From: Microlunatus capsulatus
Lineage (GTDB): Bacteria; Actinomycetota; Actinomycetes; Propionibacteriales; Propionibacteriaceae
Length of the DNA stretch: 64,000 bases
Direction of reading: 5' to 3'
NCBI RefSeq assembly: GCF_017876495.1
Contig: NZ_JAGIOB010000001.1
Coordinates: 62,001-126,000 of the forward strand
The notes below the pieces were generated by a model. The model was given only the letters and a program-made list of their open reading frames with translations. It was not told the origin of the DNA and did not search any database. This document shows, in pieces, positions 1 through 8,912 of this stretch. Numbering within the stretch: position 1 is the stretch's first letter; every line of letters starts with the position of its first letter. Made by a program: the position numbers and the translations under genes.

Positions 1-3000
1 ACGTCCTCTGGCTGGGCCAGGACGGCGTCCGCGGTGGGGGCGACGACGTCGGCTACCGGGCGGTCACCGCCGCCGACGGCACCTGGTCGGTGACCGGGCT
101 GCCGGCCGGGGCCCACCGGGCCGCGCTGGACCCGGCGACCGTGCCGGCCGGCCTGGTCGCCGCCTCCGACCCCGACGGCGCCCGCGGGTCCGACGCCGAC
201 GGCGTGGCCACCGGCCGGCTGGGCGCCGGGCAGTCCGACCTCGGCGTCGACTTCGGCCTCCGAGGCACCGGCGACGTGGGGGACCTCATCTGGCTGGACC
301 GCGACCTCGACGGCACCCGGGACGCCGACGAGCCGCCGCTGGCCGCGGTGGCCGTCGACGTCGTCTGGGCCGGTCCCGACGGCGCCCTCGGCACCGCCGA
401 CGACGTGCCCTTCCGCACCACCACCGGGGCTGACGGCCGCTGGTCGGTGGCCGGGCTGCCGGCCGGGCCGCTGCGGGTGGCCCTGGACCTGCAGACCCTG
501 CCGCTGGGCACCGCCCTCGGCTCCGAGCCCGACGCCGTCGACGGCGTCGCGGCCGACGGCGTGCTGCTCACGACCCTCGCCGCCGGGGCGAGCGACCGCT
601 CGCTGGACTTCGGGCTGCGGGGCACCGGCACGGTCGGCGACCGCGTCTGGCTGGACCGCGACGCCGACGGCGTGCAAGACGCCGACGAGCCGGGCCTGCC
701 CGGCGTCGCCGTCACCGTCCGCTGGCCGGGCAGCGACGCCCGGGCCGGCACCGACGACGACCTCGTCGTCACCGTGACCACGGGAGCCGACGGCGCCTGG
801 ACCGTCCCGGGGCTGCCCGCCGGGCAGCTCGCGCTGGTCCTGGACCCGCGAACCCTTCCCGCGGGCACCCGTCCCGTCACCGACCCGGGGCAGGACCCGG
901 CGGACGAGGCCGACGGCCGTGCCTCGACCGCGCTCGACCCGGGCGAGGACGACCGGACGCTGGACTTCGGGCTGAACGGCACCGGCACCCTCGGCGACCT
1001 GGTCTGGCTCGACCACGACGGCGACGGGACCGTGGACGGCGACGAGCCGGCGCTGGCCGGCGTGGGCGTCGACGTCGACTGGTCGGGTCCCGACGGCGTC
1101 CTCGGCACCCCCGACGACGTCCGCTACCGCGCCACCACCGACGCCTCGGGCCGCTGGCGGGTGACCGGCCTGGTCGCCGGGCCCTTCGTCGTCCGGCTCG
1201 ACGCGTCGACCTTCCCGCCGGGGACGGCGGTCGTCGCCGACCCCGAGGGCGACGTCGACGGCACCGCGACCGGTCAGCTGGCCGCCGGCGCCTCGGACCT
1301 CTCCCTCGACTTCGGCCTGCGCGGCACGGGGTCGCTGGGCGACCTCGTGTGGCTGGACCGGGACGCCGACGGCACCCGGGGCGAGGCGGAGCCGGGCCTG
1401 TCCGGGGTCGCGGTCGAGGTCACCTGGCCCGGGCGCGACGGCGTCCTCGACACCGACGACGACCTCCGCGTCTCCACCACCACCTCGGCCACCGGGGCTT
1501 GGCGGGTGGCGGGTCTGCCGGCCGGCGACCACCGCGTCCGGCTGGACCCGGAGACGCTGCCGGCGGGCGTCGTGCCCGCCTCCGACCCCGACGGCCAGCG
1601 GGGGCCCGACGCCGACGGCGCCGCCGTCGTGGCCCTCGCGCCCGGGCAGCAGCGCGACGACGTCGACCTCGGCCTGGCCGGCACGGGCAGCGTCGGCGAC
1701 CTGGTCTGGCTGGACCGCGACGCCGACGGCGCCGTGGACGACGACGAGCCGCCGCTGCCCGGCGTCGCCGTCGTCGTGAGCTGGCTCGGCCAGGACGGGG
1801 AGCCCGGCGGGGGCGACGACGTCGCCCAGCGCGTCCTCACCGCCCCCGACGGCCGCTGGCGCGTCACCGGGCTGCCCGCCGGGCCGTTCCGGGTCGTGCT
1901 GGACCCGGCCGGCCGGCCCGCCGGCACCGCCCCCGCCTCGGACCCGGACGGCCAGCGCGGCGAGGACGCCGACGGCGCGGCCGCCGGCTCGCTGACCGCG
2001 GGCCAGGACGACCGCTCGCTGGACTTCGGGCTGCGGGGCACCGGCACGGTCGGCGACCTCGTCTGGCTGGACCGCGACGTCGACGGCACCCGGGACGACG
2101 GCGAGCCGCCGCTGGGCGGGGTGGCCGTCGACGTCACCTGGGCCGGCCCGGACGGCGAGCTCGGCACCGCCGACGACGTGGCCTACCGCACCACCACCGG
2201 GGCCGACGGCCGCTGGTCGGTCACCGGCCTGCCGGCCGGGCCGGTCCGGGTGGCCCTGGACTTCGGCACGCTGCCGGCCGGCACCGTGCCCGCCGCCGAG
2301 CGGGACGGCGCCGCCGACGGCGTGCTCGTGACCCTGCTGGCCGCCGGCGGCACGGACCTCGGCGTGGACTTCGGCCTGGCCGGCACGGGGACGCTGGGCG
2401 ACCTCGTCTGGCTGGACGATGACGCGGACGGCGTCGCCGGACCCGGCGAGCCCGGGCTGCCCGGCGTGACCGTCGAGCTCCGCTGGCCGGGCACGGACGG
2501 CGAGCCGGGCACCGCGGACGACCTCGTGCTGAGCGCGGTCACCGGGCCGGACGGCCGCTGGCGGCTGACCGGCCTGCCGGCCGGGGAGCACCGGCTGGTC
2601 CTCGACCCCGACACCCTGCCGTCGCGCACCCGGCCGGTCGCCGATCCCGACGGGGACCGCGGGGACGAGGCCGACGGCCGGGCCCGCGTCACGCTGGCCC
2701 CCGGCGCCGTCGACCTCGCCCAGGACTTCGGGCTGCGCGGCACCGCGTCGGTCGGCGACCGGGTGTGGCTGGACCACGACGGCGACGGCACCCAGGACGC
2801 CGACGAGCCCCCGCTGGGCGGGATCGCGGTGGACGTGGTCTGGCGGGGACCGGACGGCGAGCCGGGCGGGGACGACGACGTCGTGCGCCGCGCGGTGACC
2901 GACGCCGACGGCTCCTGGCGGGTCGACGGCCTGCCGGCGGGGTCCTACCGGGTCGCCCTGGACCCGGCGACCTACCCGGCCGGCACCGTGCCGGTGGCCG

Positions 3001-5036
3001 ACCCGCGGCCGGGCGCCGTCGACGGCGAGGTCGCCCTCGTCCTGACCGGTGACGCTCTCGACCTCGACTTCGGGCTCCGCGGCACCGGCCGGGTCGGCGA
3101 CCTGGTCTGGCTGGACACCGACGACGACGGCGTCCGCGCCCCCGTCGACGAGCCCGGCGTCCCCGGGGTCACCGTGCAGGTCACCTGGTCCGGCCAGGAC
3201 GACGTGCTGGGCACCGGCGACGACCTGGTCGTCACGGTGCGGACCGGTCGGGACGGCGCCTGGGCCGTGGCGGGGCTGCCCGCCGGACGGCTGGACGTCC
3301 GGCTGCTGGCCGTCCCGGAGGCGCTGACGCCGACGTCGGACGAGGACAGCGGCACCGACGAGCCGGACGGCGTCACCGTGGTGGTGCTGGCGCCCGGCGA
3401 GGAGCACCTGACCGCCGACTTCGGCGTGCTGGCGGCCACCGGCGTCGGCGACCGCGTCTGGCTGGACCTGGACGCCGACGGCGAGCAGGATGCGGGCGAG
3501 CCCGGCCTGCCCGGGGTGCGGGTCACCGTGACCGCGGCGGGGGCCGACGGCGAGCTGGGCACCGAGGACGACGTGGAGCGCACGACCACCACCGGTCCGA
3601 CCGGCGCCTGGCGGGTCACCGGCCTGCCCGGCGGACCGACCCGGGTGGCGCTCGGCGACGGGCTGCCCGCGGGCGTCACGCCCACCGCCGACGCCGACGG
3701 GCTGGACACGCCCGGCGTCAGCGTGGTCCGGCTGGTCCGCGGCGAGGTGGACGACGCCCAGGACTTCGGCTACGTCGGGCCGGGCCGGCTCGGCGACCGG
3801 GTCTGGGTGGACGTCGACCGCGACGGGGTGCAGGACGACGGCGAGCCCGGCCTGCCCGGCGTCCTCGTCCGGGTGACCTCGCTCGGGGCCGACGGCGCCC
3901 CGGACGGCGGGGACGACGTCGTGGTCGAGACCGTCACCGACGGAGACGGCCGCTACGCGGTCGGCGGGCTGCCGCTCGGCGAGCACCGGGTGGAGGTGGC
4001 CGGCGGCGTGCCGGACGGCTACGCCCCGACCGCGGACGAGGACGCCGAGGCCGACGGCCGCACCTTCGTCACCCTCGACGACGAGCCGCACCTGAGCGCC
4101 GACTTCGGCTACGGCGGCTCGGGCGCCCTGGGCGGCCTGCTCTGGTTCGACCTGGACGCCGACGGCACCCGCGACGAGCCGGCCGAGCCGGTGACGCCCG
4201 GGGTCCCGGTCGAGGTGGTCTGGGCCGGTCCCGACGGCGTCCTCGGCACCGGTGACGACGTGGCCCTGGCCACCCGGACCGGCACCGACGGCCGCTGGCG
4301 GCTCGACGGGCTGCCGCCCGGCCGCTACCAGGTGCTCGTCCCGCCGGCGGCGCTGCCGCCGGGGGTGGCGGTGGTCTTCGACCGCGACGACGGCACCGAG
4401 GACCCCGACGGCGTCTGGACCGGCGACCTCGGCCCGACGCAGGAGCGGCTCGACCTCGACGACGGACTGCGCGGCTCGGCGACGCTCGGCGACGAGGTCT
4501 GGGTCGACCAGGACCGCGACGGCCGCCGCGACGCCGGTGAGCCGGGCCTGCCCGGCCTGGCCGTGACGGTGACCTGGCTCGGCGCGGACGGCGTCCTCGG
4601 CGGGGACGACGACCTCGTCTTCCCGACCACCACCGACGACGACGGCCGCTACCGGGTCGCGGGGCTGCCGGGCGGGCGCTACCAGGTGGTGCTCGACGGC
4701 GCCGGGATCCCCCGGCCGTTGAGCGCCTCCGCGGACCTCGACGGCGGCGACCCGCTGGTCACCGCGGTGGAGCTCACCGCCGGCCAGGTCCGTGACGACG
4801 TCGACTTCGTCGTGGTGCCGCCGGAGCCCGAGCCGGTGCCGGTGCCGCAGCCGGGCGGGTCGGACCCCTCGACCGGGTCCGGCGTCTCCGCCGGCGGTGA
4901 CGACGACCGTCCCGGCGGGCTGGGCCGGACCGGCTTCGAGGGCAACGGCATCGCCCTCGGCGGCCTGCTGCTCACCGCCGCCGGCGCCCTCCTGCTGGGC
5001 TGGCGCCGTCGGCGGAGCGGGGGCGACGCGGGCTGA
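1..5036 (+). CDS. SdrD-type B-repeat surface protein, sortase-anchored (5' end outside window)
   Basis: The frame is open from the first bases and already reads the inside of a module, so the N-terminus lies outside the window. The visible ~1,677 residues are one partial and 13 complete modules of about 115 residues. Each opens with a GD-x-VWLD strand and a DxDxDG-x-x-D-x-x-E loop that looks calcium-binding, carries a second DG-x-x-G-x-x-DD loop, and ends near DFGLR. This is the SdrD B-like (CnaB-related) family of wall-anchored stalk proteins. The C-terminus has a Pro/Glu linker, a Ser/Gly stretch, the motif LGRTG, one hydrophobic helix and an RRRR tail, so sortase anchoring is likely although the motif departs from LPxTG. 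No sortase gene is in the window. A strong hairpin follows the stop. Ligand and adhesive role are unknown. Confidence 0.9.
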   Translation, partial: VLWLGQDGVRGGGDDVGYRAVTAADGTWSVTGLPAGAHRAALDPATVPAGLVAASDPDGARGSDADGVATGRLGAGQSDLGVDFGLRGTGDVGDLIWLDRDLDGTRDADEPPLAAVAVDVVWAGPDGALGTADDVPFRTTTGADGRWSVAGLPAGPLRVALDLQTLPLGTALGSEPDAVDGVAADGVLLTTLAAGASDRSLDFGLRGTGTVGDRVWLDRDADGVQDADEPGLPGVAVTVRWPGSDARAGTDDDLVVTVTTGADGAWTVPGLPAGQLALVLDPRTLPAGTRPVTDPGQDPADEADGRASTALDPGEDDRTLDFGLNGTGTLGDLVWLDHDGDGTVDGDEPALAGVGVDVDWSGPDGVLGTPDDVRYRATTDASGRWRVTGLVAGPFVVRLDASTFPPGTAVVADPEGDVDGTATGQLAAGASDLSLDFGLRGTGSLGDLVWLDRDADGTRGEAEPGLSGVAVEVTWPGRDGVLDTDDDLRVSTTTSATGAWRVAGLPAGDHRVRLDPETLPAGVVPASDPDGQRGPDADGAAVVALAPGQQRDDVDLGLAGTGSVGDLVWLDRDADGAVDDDEPPLPGVAVVVSWLGQDGEPGGGDDVAQRVLTAPDGRWRVTGLPAGPFRVVLDPAGRPAGTAPASDPDGQRGEDADGAAAGSLTAGQDDRSLDFGLRGTGTVGDLVWLDRDVDGTRDDGEPPLGGVAVDVTWAGPDGELGTADDVAYRTTTGADGRWSVTGLPAGPVRVALDFGTLPAGTVPAAERDGAADGVLVTLLAAGGTDLGVDFGLAGTGTLGDLVWLDDDADGVAGPGEPGLPGVTVELRWPGTDGEPGTADDLVLSAVTGPDGRWRLTGLPAGEHRLVLDPDTLPSRTRPVADPDGDRGDEADGRARVTLAPGAVDLAQDFGLRGTASVGDRVWLDHDGDGTQDADEPPLGGIAVDVVWRGPDGEPGGDDDVVRRAVTDADGSWRVDGLPAGSYRVALDPATYPAGTVPVADPRPGAVDGEVALVLTGDALDLDFGLRGTGRVGDLVWLDTDDDGVRAPVDEPGVPGVTVQVTWSGQDDVLGTGDDLVVTVRTGRDGAWAVAGLPAGRLDVRLLAVPEALTPTSDEDSGTDEPDGVTVVVLAPGEEHLTADFGVLAATGVGDRVWLDLDADGEQDAGEPGLPGVRVTVTAAGADGELGTEDDVERTTTTGPTGAWRVTGLPGGPTRVALGDGLPAGVTPTADADGLDTPGVSVVRLVRGEVDDAQDFGYVGPGRLGDRVWVDVDRDGVQDDGEPGLPGVLVRVTSLGADGAPDGGDDVVVETVTDGDGRYAVGGLPLGEHRVEVAGGVPDGYAPTADEDAEADGRTFVTLDDEPHLSADFGYGGSGALGGLLWFDLDADGTRDEPAEPVTPGVPVEVVWAGPDGVLGTGDDVALATRTGTDGRWRLDGLPPGRYQVLVPPAALPPGVAVVFDRDDGTEDPDGVWTGDLGPTQERLDLDDGLRGSATLGDEVWVDQDRDGRRDAGEPGLPGLAVTVTWLGADGVLGGDDDLVFPTTTDDDGRYRVAGLPGGRYQVVLDGAGIPRPLSASADLDGGDPLVTAVELTAGQVRDDVDFVVVPPEPEPVPVPQPGGSDPSTGSGVSAGGDDDRPGGLGRTGFEGNGIALGGLLLTAAGALLLGWRRRRSGGDAG
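264..4814 (+). repeat. 13 tandem SdrD-B-like modules inside the surface protein gene
   Basis: In-frame modules of roughly 340-357 bp, starting near 264 and ending near 4814, each marked by a codon run for GD-x-VW-x-D. The first eight or nine are closest to each other. The last four diverge more, some having VWVD or LWFD instead of VWLD, as expected of a stalk grown by recombination in its middle. The period is a multiple of three, unlike that of the non-coding array just downstream. Confidence 0.85.
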
Positions 5037-5051
5037 GCCGCCGCGGAGCGG

Positions 5052-5107
5052 AACAGCGGGGAGACGACGGGTCCGGACCAGGTCCGGGCTGCCGTCTCCC
5101 CGCTGTT
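5052..5107 (+). terminator. Long perfect hairpin after the surface protein gene
   Basis: Arms 5052-5066 (AACAGCGGGGAGACG) and 5093-5107 are exact 15-bp reverse complements, beginning 16 bases after the stop codon. There is no T-run, as is usual in such GC-rich genomes. Probable terminator. It also resembles one half of the hairpins in the adjoining repeat array. Confidence 0.6.
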
Positions 5108-5646
5108 AGGGCGGAGAGCTTCAGCCCGGGCGAGTGCTGAAAGGGTGCACCGCCCGGGGCCCGATCCCTGCCCCTTCTCAGCACTCGCTGCCGGCGCGGG
5201 CCCCGGAAGCGCAACTGCGGGCGGACGGCACCTCCGGGGCGGTCCGGGCTGCCGTCTCCCCGCAGTTGCGGCCGGAGAGCTTCGGTCCGGGCGAGTGCTG
5301 AAGGGGTTCACCGCCAGGAGCCCGACCCCTGCGCCTTCTCAGCACTCGCTGCCGGCGCGGGTCCTGGAGCGCAACTGCGGGCGGACGGCACCTGCGCGCA
5401 CGCCCGGCCTGCTGTCTCCCCGCAGTTGCGGGCGGAGAGTTTCAGCCCGGGCGAGAGCTGAGAGAGTGCACCTGCTGTCTCCCCGCAGTTGCGCGCGGAG
5501 GGCTTCAGCCCGGACGAGTGCTGAACGGGTGCACCGCCCGAGGCCGGGTTCCCGCCCCTTTTCAGCACTCGCTGCCGGCCCGGCCCCGGGAGCGCAACTG
5601 CGGGCAGACGGCACCTCCGGGTCCGTCCGGGCTGCCGTCTCCCCGC
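5104..5646. repeat. 160-bp tandem array of paired hairpins
   Basis: Three full units of exactly 160 bp (5104-5263, 5264-5423, 5487-5646) and one 63-bp unit (5424-5486) that lacks the middle ~97 bp. Each full unit holds two inverted repeats. Stem A is GCGAGTGCTGA with TCAGCACTCGC (for example 5130-5140 and 5178-5188). Stem B is GCAACTGCGGG with CCCGCAGTTGC (for example 5211-5221 and 5259-5269) and has an inner GACGGCA/TGCCGTC pairing. The period is not a multiple of three, and the array fills the gap between two convergent genes, so it is non-coding. Function is unknown; bidirectional termination or a structured-repeat family are possible. Confidence 0.8.
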
Positions 5647-5662
5647 AGTTCCCGCCGCCGGG

Positions 5663-6874
5663 TCAGACCTCGCCGCGCGCCCGGCCGGCGAAGGGGCCGC
5701 CGTGGCCGAAGACCTGGGCGGCGAAGCGCTCGCCGATCCGGCGGTGGGCGTCGGGGCCGGGGTGCAGGCCGTCGGGCAGCGGCAGCTCGACGGCGTCGTC
5801 GGGCCCGTAGAGGGCCGTGCCGTCGAGGTGGTGCAGGTGCGGGTCGTCGGACCGGCGCTCGACGAGCGAGCGCAGCTCCCGGCGGACCACCTCGAGGGTG
5901 AGGGCGCCGCGGGCGACGGCGGCGGGGTCGCCGGTCGCGGTGAAGCGCACCTGGTCGGTCCCCAGCGTCGCCGGGTCGACCGCGCAGGGTCCGGGCGTCG
6001 TCTCGTGGATGCCGCAGAACAGCGGGGAGACGAGCAGCAGCGGCGTGTCGGGGTGGCCGTCGCGGATGGTGTCGAGGAAGCCGTGGACGGCGGGCACGAA
6101 CGCCCGCAGGACCATCGCGTCGAGGTTGACGACGTTGATGCCCAGCTTGACGCTGATGACGTCGGCCTCGGTGTCGCGGATGACCTGGGCCAGGAACGGG
6201 TCGACCAGCGCGCTGCCGCCCAGGCCGAGGTTGACCAGGTCGGCGCCCGCGGTCCGGGCGGCGACGACGGGCCAGGTGCCGGTCGGCGTCGCGGCGTTCG
6301 ACCCGTGGCTGATCGAGGACCCGTGGTGCACCCAGCGCGGGCCGCGCGCCCGCTCCTCCGCGACGGGGGCGTCGGCGCGGAGCTCGACGAGGTCCAGCGC
6401 CTCGTTGTGCGGGAGCCAGATCTCGACCCGCTTGAGCCCCTCGGCCAGCCCCCGCAGCCGCGTGGTGTGCGGCGGCCCGGCGTGGGCGGTCGTCGCCCCC
6501 GTCGCGAGGTCGACCTCGACGACGTCGCCCTGGCCCAGCACGTCGCGGGTGACCAGGACGTCGTCGACGAGGACGTCGAGGGCGCCGCGGGGGCGCTCCG
6601 CACCGCGGTAGGCGACCCGGGTGGGGTGGGTGACGAGGTCGACGGCGGTGGCGGTGGTGCGGAAGGCGATCCGGGCGCCGGCCGGCTGCCCCTCCACCGC
6701 CAGCAGCTGGCCGTCGGGGTAGCGGTCGCGGACCCAGCGGGGCAGCCGGTGCGGCCGCAGGCCCCGCTGCGTCGGCTGCAGCTCGGCGACGCCACGGACC
6801 AGCGCGGGGGTCAGCGGCACCGGGGCCATCCGGTCGGGGGTCGAGGCGGCGGTCGGAGAAGGGAGGGCGCTCAT
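5663..6874 (-). CDS. SGNH/GDSL-family esterase
   Basis: A 403-residue hydrolase. The first ~165 residues look like the beta-sandwich domain often placed before an SGNH hydrolase. The catalytic half carries GSSISHG (nucleophile Ser block), NLGLGGSA, GINVVN (the Asn block) and a C-terminal DGLHPG with the Asp-x-x-His pair, so all four SGNH blocks are present. Such enzymes remove acyl groups from sugars or lipids; the substrate cannot be told. No signal peptide is visible, so it is probably cytoplasmic. The ATG at 6872-6874 overlaps the TGA of the upstream TetR gene by four bases (ATGA), so the pair is translationally coupled and the TetR protein probably controls this esterase. Confidence 0.88.
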   Translation of the reverse strand: MSALPSPTAASTPDRMAPVPLTPALVRGVAELQPTQRGLRPHRLPRWVRDRYPDGQLLAVEGQPAGARIAFRTTATAVDLVTHPTRVAYRGAERPRGALDVLVDDVLVTRDVLGQGDVVEVDLATGATTAHAGPPHTTRLRGLAEGLKRVEIWLPHNEALDLVELRADAPVAEERARGPRWVHHGSSISHGSNAATPTGTWPVVAARTAGADLVNLGLGGSALVDPFLAQVIRDTEADVISVKLGINVVNLDAMVLRAFVPAVHGFLDTIRDGHPDTPLLLVSPLFCGIHETTPGPCAVDPATLGTDQVRFTATGDPAAVARGALTLEVVRRELRSLVERRSDDPHLHHLDGTALYGPDDAVELPLPDGLHPGPDAHRRIGERFAAQVFGHGGPFAGRARGEV

Positions 6875-7461
6875 CGGGGTGCTCCTGCGTCGGGGGTGGT
6901 GGGCCAGTGGCGGACCAGGGTGTCGAGCGCGGTGAGGGCCCGCGCCCAGGAGACGTCGGTCGCGGGCGGGCGGTGGGCGAAGGCGCCCGACCGCTCGAGG
7001 GCGAGGAAGCCGTTGACGGTCGCCCCGAGGAACCGGGTGACGTGCACGAGCTCGTCGTCGGGGAGCCCGTAGCCGCGCAGCACGGCGGTGGTGAGGGTCG
7101 CGACGCGGACCGCGCCGGGCGAGCCGGCCGTCGAGGGTGCGGCCGGCTGCTGCAGCGCGGCCCAGCGGCCGGGGCAAGTGCGGGCGAAGTCGCGCTGGGC
7201 CTCGGCCAGCCCGACGAGCGCGTCCCGCTCCGAGCGCCCGGCCACCGCGGCCGCGATCCGGTCGGCCAGCTCGTCGAGGGCCAGGGCGTGCACGTCGGCC
7301 AGCAGCTCGGCGCGGTCCCGGACGTGGTTGTAGAGGCTCGCGGCCTGGACGTGCAGCCGGCGGGCGACCGCCGACAGCGTCACCTGCTCGAAGCCCGACT
7401 CGTCGGCGAGGTCGGCGGCCGCCGCGACGACGGCGGCCCGGGAGAGGTGGGCGCGGGGCAC
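6871..7461 (-). CDS. TetR-family transcriptional regulator
   Basis: A 196-residue regulator. Residues ~5-50 form the N-terminal helix-turn-helix (TLSAVARRLHVQAASLYNHV), the typical TetR signature. The rest resembles the WHG-type TetR C-terminal domain that binds a small ligand. It starts at GTG (7459-7461), only a few bases from a 19-bp inverted repeat that overlaps the likely -10 box, so autorepression is likely. It is co-transcribed with the SGNH esterase, whose start codon overlaps its stop. The ligand is unknown; an ester or acyl compound handled by the neighbour would be a guess. Confidence 0.88.
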   Translation of the reverse strand: MPRAHLSRAAVVAAAADLADESGFEQVTLSAVARRLHVQAASLYNHVRDRAELLADVHALALDELADRIAAAVAGRSERDALVGLAEAQRDFARTCPGRWAALQQPAAPSTAGSPGAVRVATLTTAVLRGYGLPDDELVHVTRFLGATVNGFLALERSGAFAHRPPATDVSWARALTALDTLVRHWPTTPDAGAPR

Positions 7462-7467
7462 CCGCCA

Positions 7468-7486
7468 AAACTAACACATGTAGTTT
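7468..7486 (-). promoter_or_regulatory. TetR operator and leaderless promoter
   Basis: Inverted repeat AAACTA-N7-TAGTTT. On the minus strand the proximal arm reads TAGTTT and lies 6 bases before the GTG start, so it can serve as the -10 box of a leaderless transcript. Repressor bound here would block its own promoter. Confidence 0.6.
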
Positions 7487-7505
7487 GCGCCGACGGCCCG
7501 TAGTC

Positions 7506-8885
7506 TCAGGCGAGCCGCACCACGCTGACGTCGGACAGGAACCCCGGGAACCCGGGCGCGCGCGTCCCCGGCCAGCGCAGCACCAGCCCGGCGGGACCGG
7601 GGGACCAGGCGTCGTCCAGGACGGCGTCGACGGCCGCGCCGGCGCCCTGGGCGTGCAGGCGGACCGTGGTCGTCGTCAGCACCGCCGAGAGCTCGACGAC
7701 GCCCTCGGCCCCCGGCGCGACCAGCGGCACCGGCGACGTCACCGGGACCCCCAGCACGACGCCGGTGGCCCCGTCGACGTAACGGCGGGCCTCCAGCCGC
7801 CCGTCGCGGGCGACGACGACCAGCAGCGCGTCCTGACCCTCCGCCGGGCCCTCGACGAAGCGGCGCTCCATCGCGTCGCGCAGCAGCACGAAGCCCGCGT
7901 CGTCGGCCTGGTCTTCCGACGGCCCGAAGTGCACCCGCAGCGCGACCCGCACGGGACGCTCGACGACGCCCGCCCACGGCGCGCGGGCGTAGGTCGGGAC
8001 GCCGGTCGGCTGGCTCCAGCCCAGCCCGCGGCCGGCCAGCCGGATGGGCGGGTCCAGCACCTCGACGCCGGGGGAGCGGTAGGGCGCGCCCATCCCGAAG
8101 GGCCGGACACCGTCGCCGAAGGGGTCGCCGGACTGGACGGGGACGGCGTGGGTGGTGAGCCAGGCGTCGTCGGAGAACAGCCCGTCGCAGGCCAGGGCAA
8201 GCGGCGTCGTCGCCTCGGCCGTCGTGCCCACGGTGAAGCCGACGACCCGCAGCCCGGCGGCCTGCAGCGCGCGCACCTCCGCCGTCGTCCAGCCGGCCAG
8301 GTCGGCGCCGACGAACCCGATCCCGGCGCCCGTCAGCGCCTCGGCCGGCTGCGCGGGAGACCGGTGGGAGAGGAACATCGTCGCGATCCCGGCGGCCGCG
8401 ACCTGCTGCGCGATCGTCCAGTCGAAGGTCTGCGCCAGCACGGACGCCTCGAGCCCGCGGCGGACGATGCCGTCGACGAAGGCGGTGGCGCCCGCCGGGT
8501 CCTTGAGCTCGGGCACCAGCACGACCCGCCCGCCCCACCGGTCCAGGACCTCGTCCCACAGGATCGGCCGGCCCTCGCGACCCCCGGGGATCGCCGGCCG
8601 GATGCGGGCCGTCGTCCACTCCGCGACCGACTTCGTGCTGACGTGACCGCTGCCGATCCCCGTCATCGTGCGGTCGACGGTGGCGTCGTGGCACGAGACC
8701 AGGGTCCGGCCGTCGGCCAGCAGCTGCAGGTCGAACTCGGGCACGAAGCCGGACGCGACCGAGCCCTCCTTGGCCTCCCAGCTGTTCTCGGGGTAGATGT
8801 CCGGGCCGCCGCGGTGGGAGATGGTCAGCGGGAACACGAGGTCGGCGACGCGGGTCGTCCGAGCCGGTGCTGCGGGCGCGTCCAT
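7506..8885 (-). CDS. Glycerophosphodiester phosphodiesterase-family protein
   Basis: A 459-residue protein. The N-terminal ~240 residues carry the GDPD TIM-barrel hallmarks: SHRGG and PEN near residue 25, EFDLQ, SCHDATVDRT (the catalytic His and metal region), VPELKD, and a late GFTVGT/DGLFSD strand. The family hydrolyses glycerophosphodiesters to glycerol 3-phosphate and an alcohol. The C-terminal ~200 residues form a separate domain that looks beta-rich, which I do not recognise; it may bind lipid or sugar. No signal peptide is seen. It lies 27 bases downstream of the SDR gene on the same strand and may share its transcript. Confidence 0.82.
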   Translation of the reverse strand: MDAPAAPARTTRVADLVFPLTISHRGGPDIYPENSWEAKEGSVASGFVPEFDLQLLADGRTLVSCHDATVDRTMTGIGSGHVSTKSVAEWTTARIRPAIPGGREGRPILWDEVLDRWGGRVVLVPELKDPAGATAFVDGIVRRGLEASVLAQTFDWTIAQQVAAAGIATMFLSHRSPAQPAEALTGAGIGFVGADLAGWTTAEVRALQAAGLRVVGFTVGTTAEATTPLALACDGLFSDDAWLTTHAVPVQSGDPFGDGVRPFGMGAPYRSPGVEVLDPPIRLAGRGLGWSQPTGVPTYARAPWAGVVERPVRVALRVHFGPSEDQADDAGFVLLRDAMERRFVEGPAEGQDALLVVVARDGRLEARRYVDGATGVVLGVPVTSPVPLVAPGAEGVVELSAVLTTTTVRLHAQGAGAAVDAVLDDAWSPGPAGLVLRWPGTRAPGFPGFLSDVSVVRLA

Positions 8886-8912
8886 GCCCCATGGGTAGCA
8901 GACGCGAGCCCC

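Noticed and set aside
5104-5646. The array as a CRISPR or integron attC array
   Set aside because: Units are 160 bp with no short identical repeat alternating with unique spacers, and no cas, integrase or attC core (GTTRRRY) is visible.
5145-5901. Plus-strand open frames running through the hairpin array
   Set aside because: The 160-bp period shifts the frame at every unit, so the reading frames are not maintained; they arise from the stop-poor GC-rich sequence.
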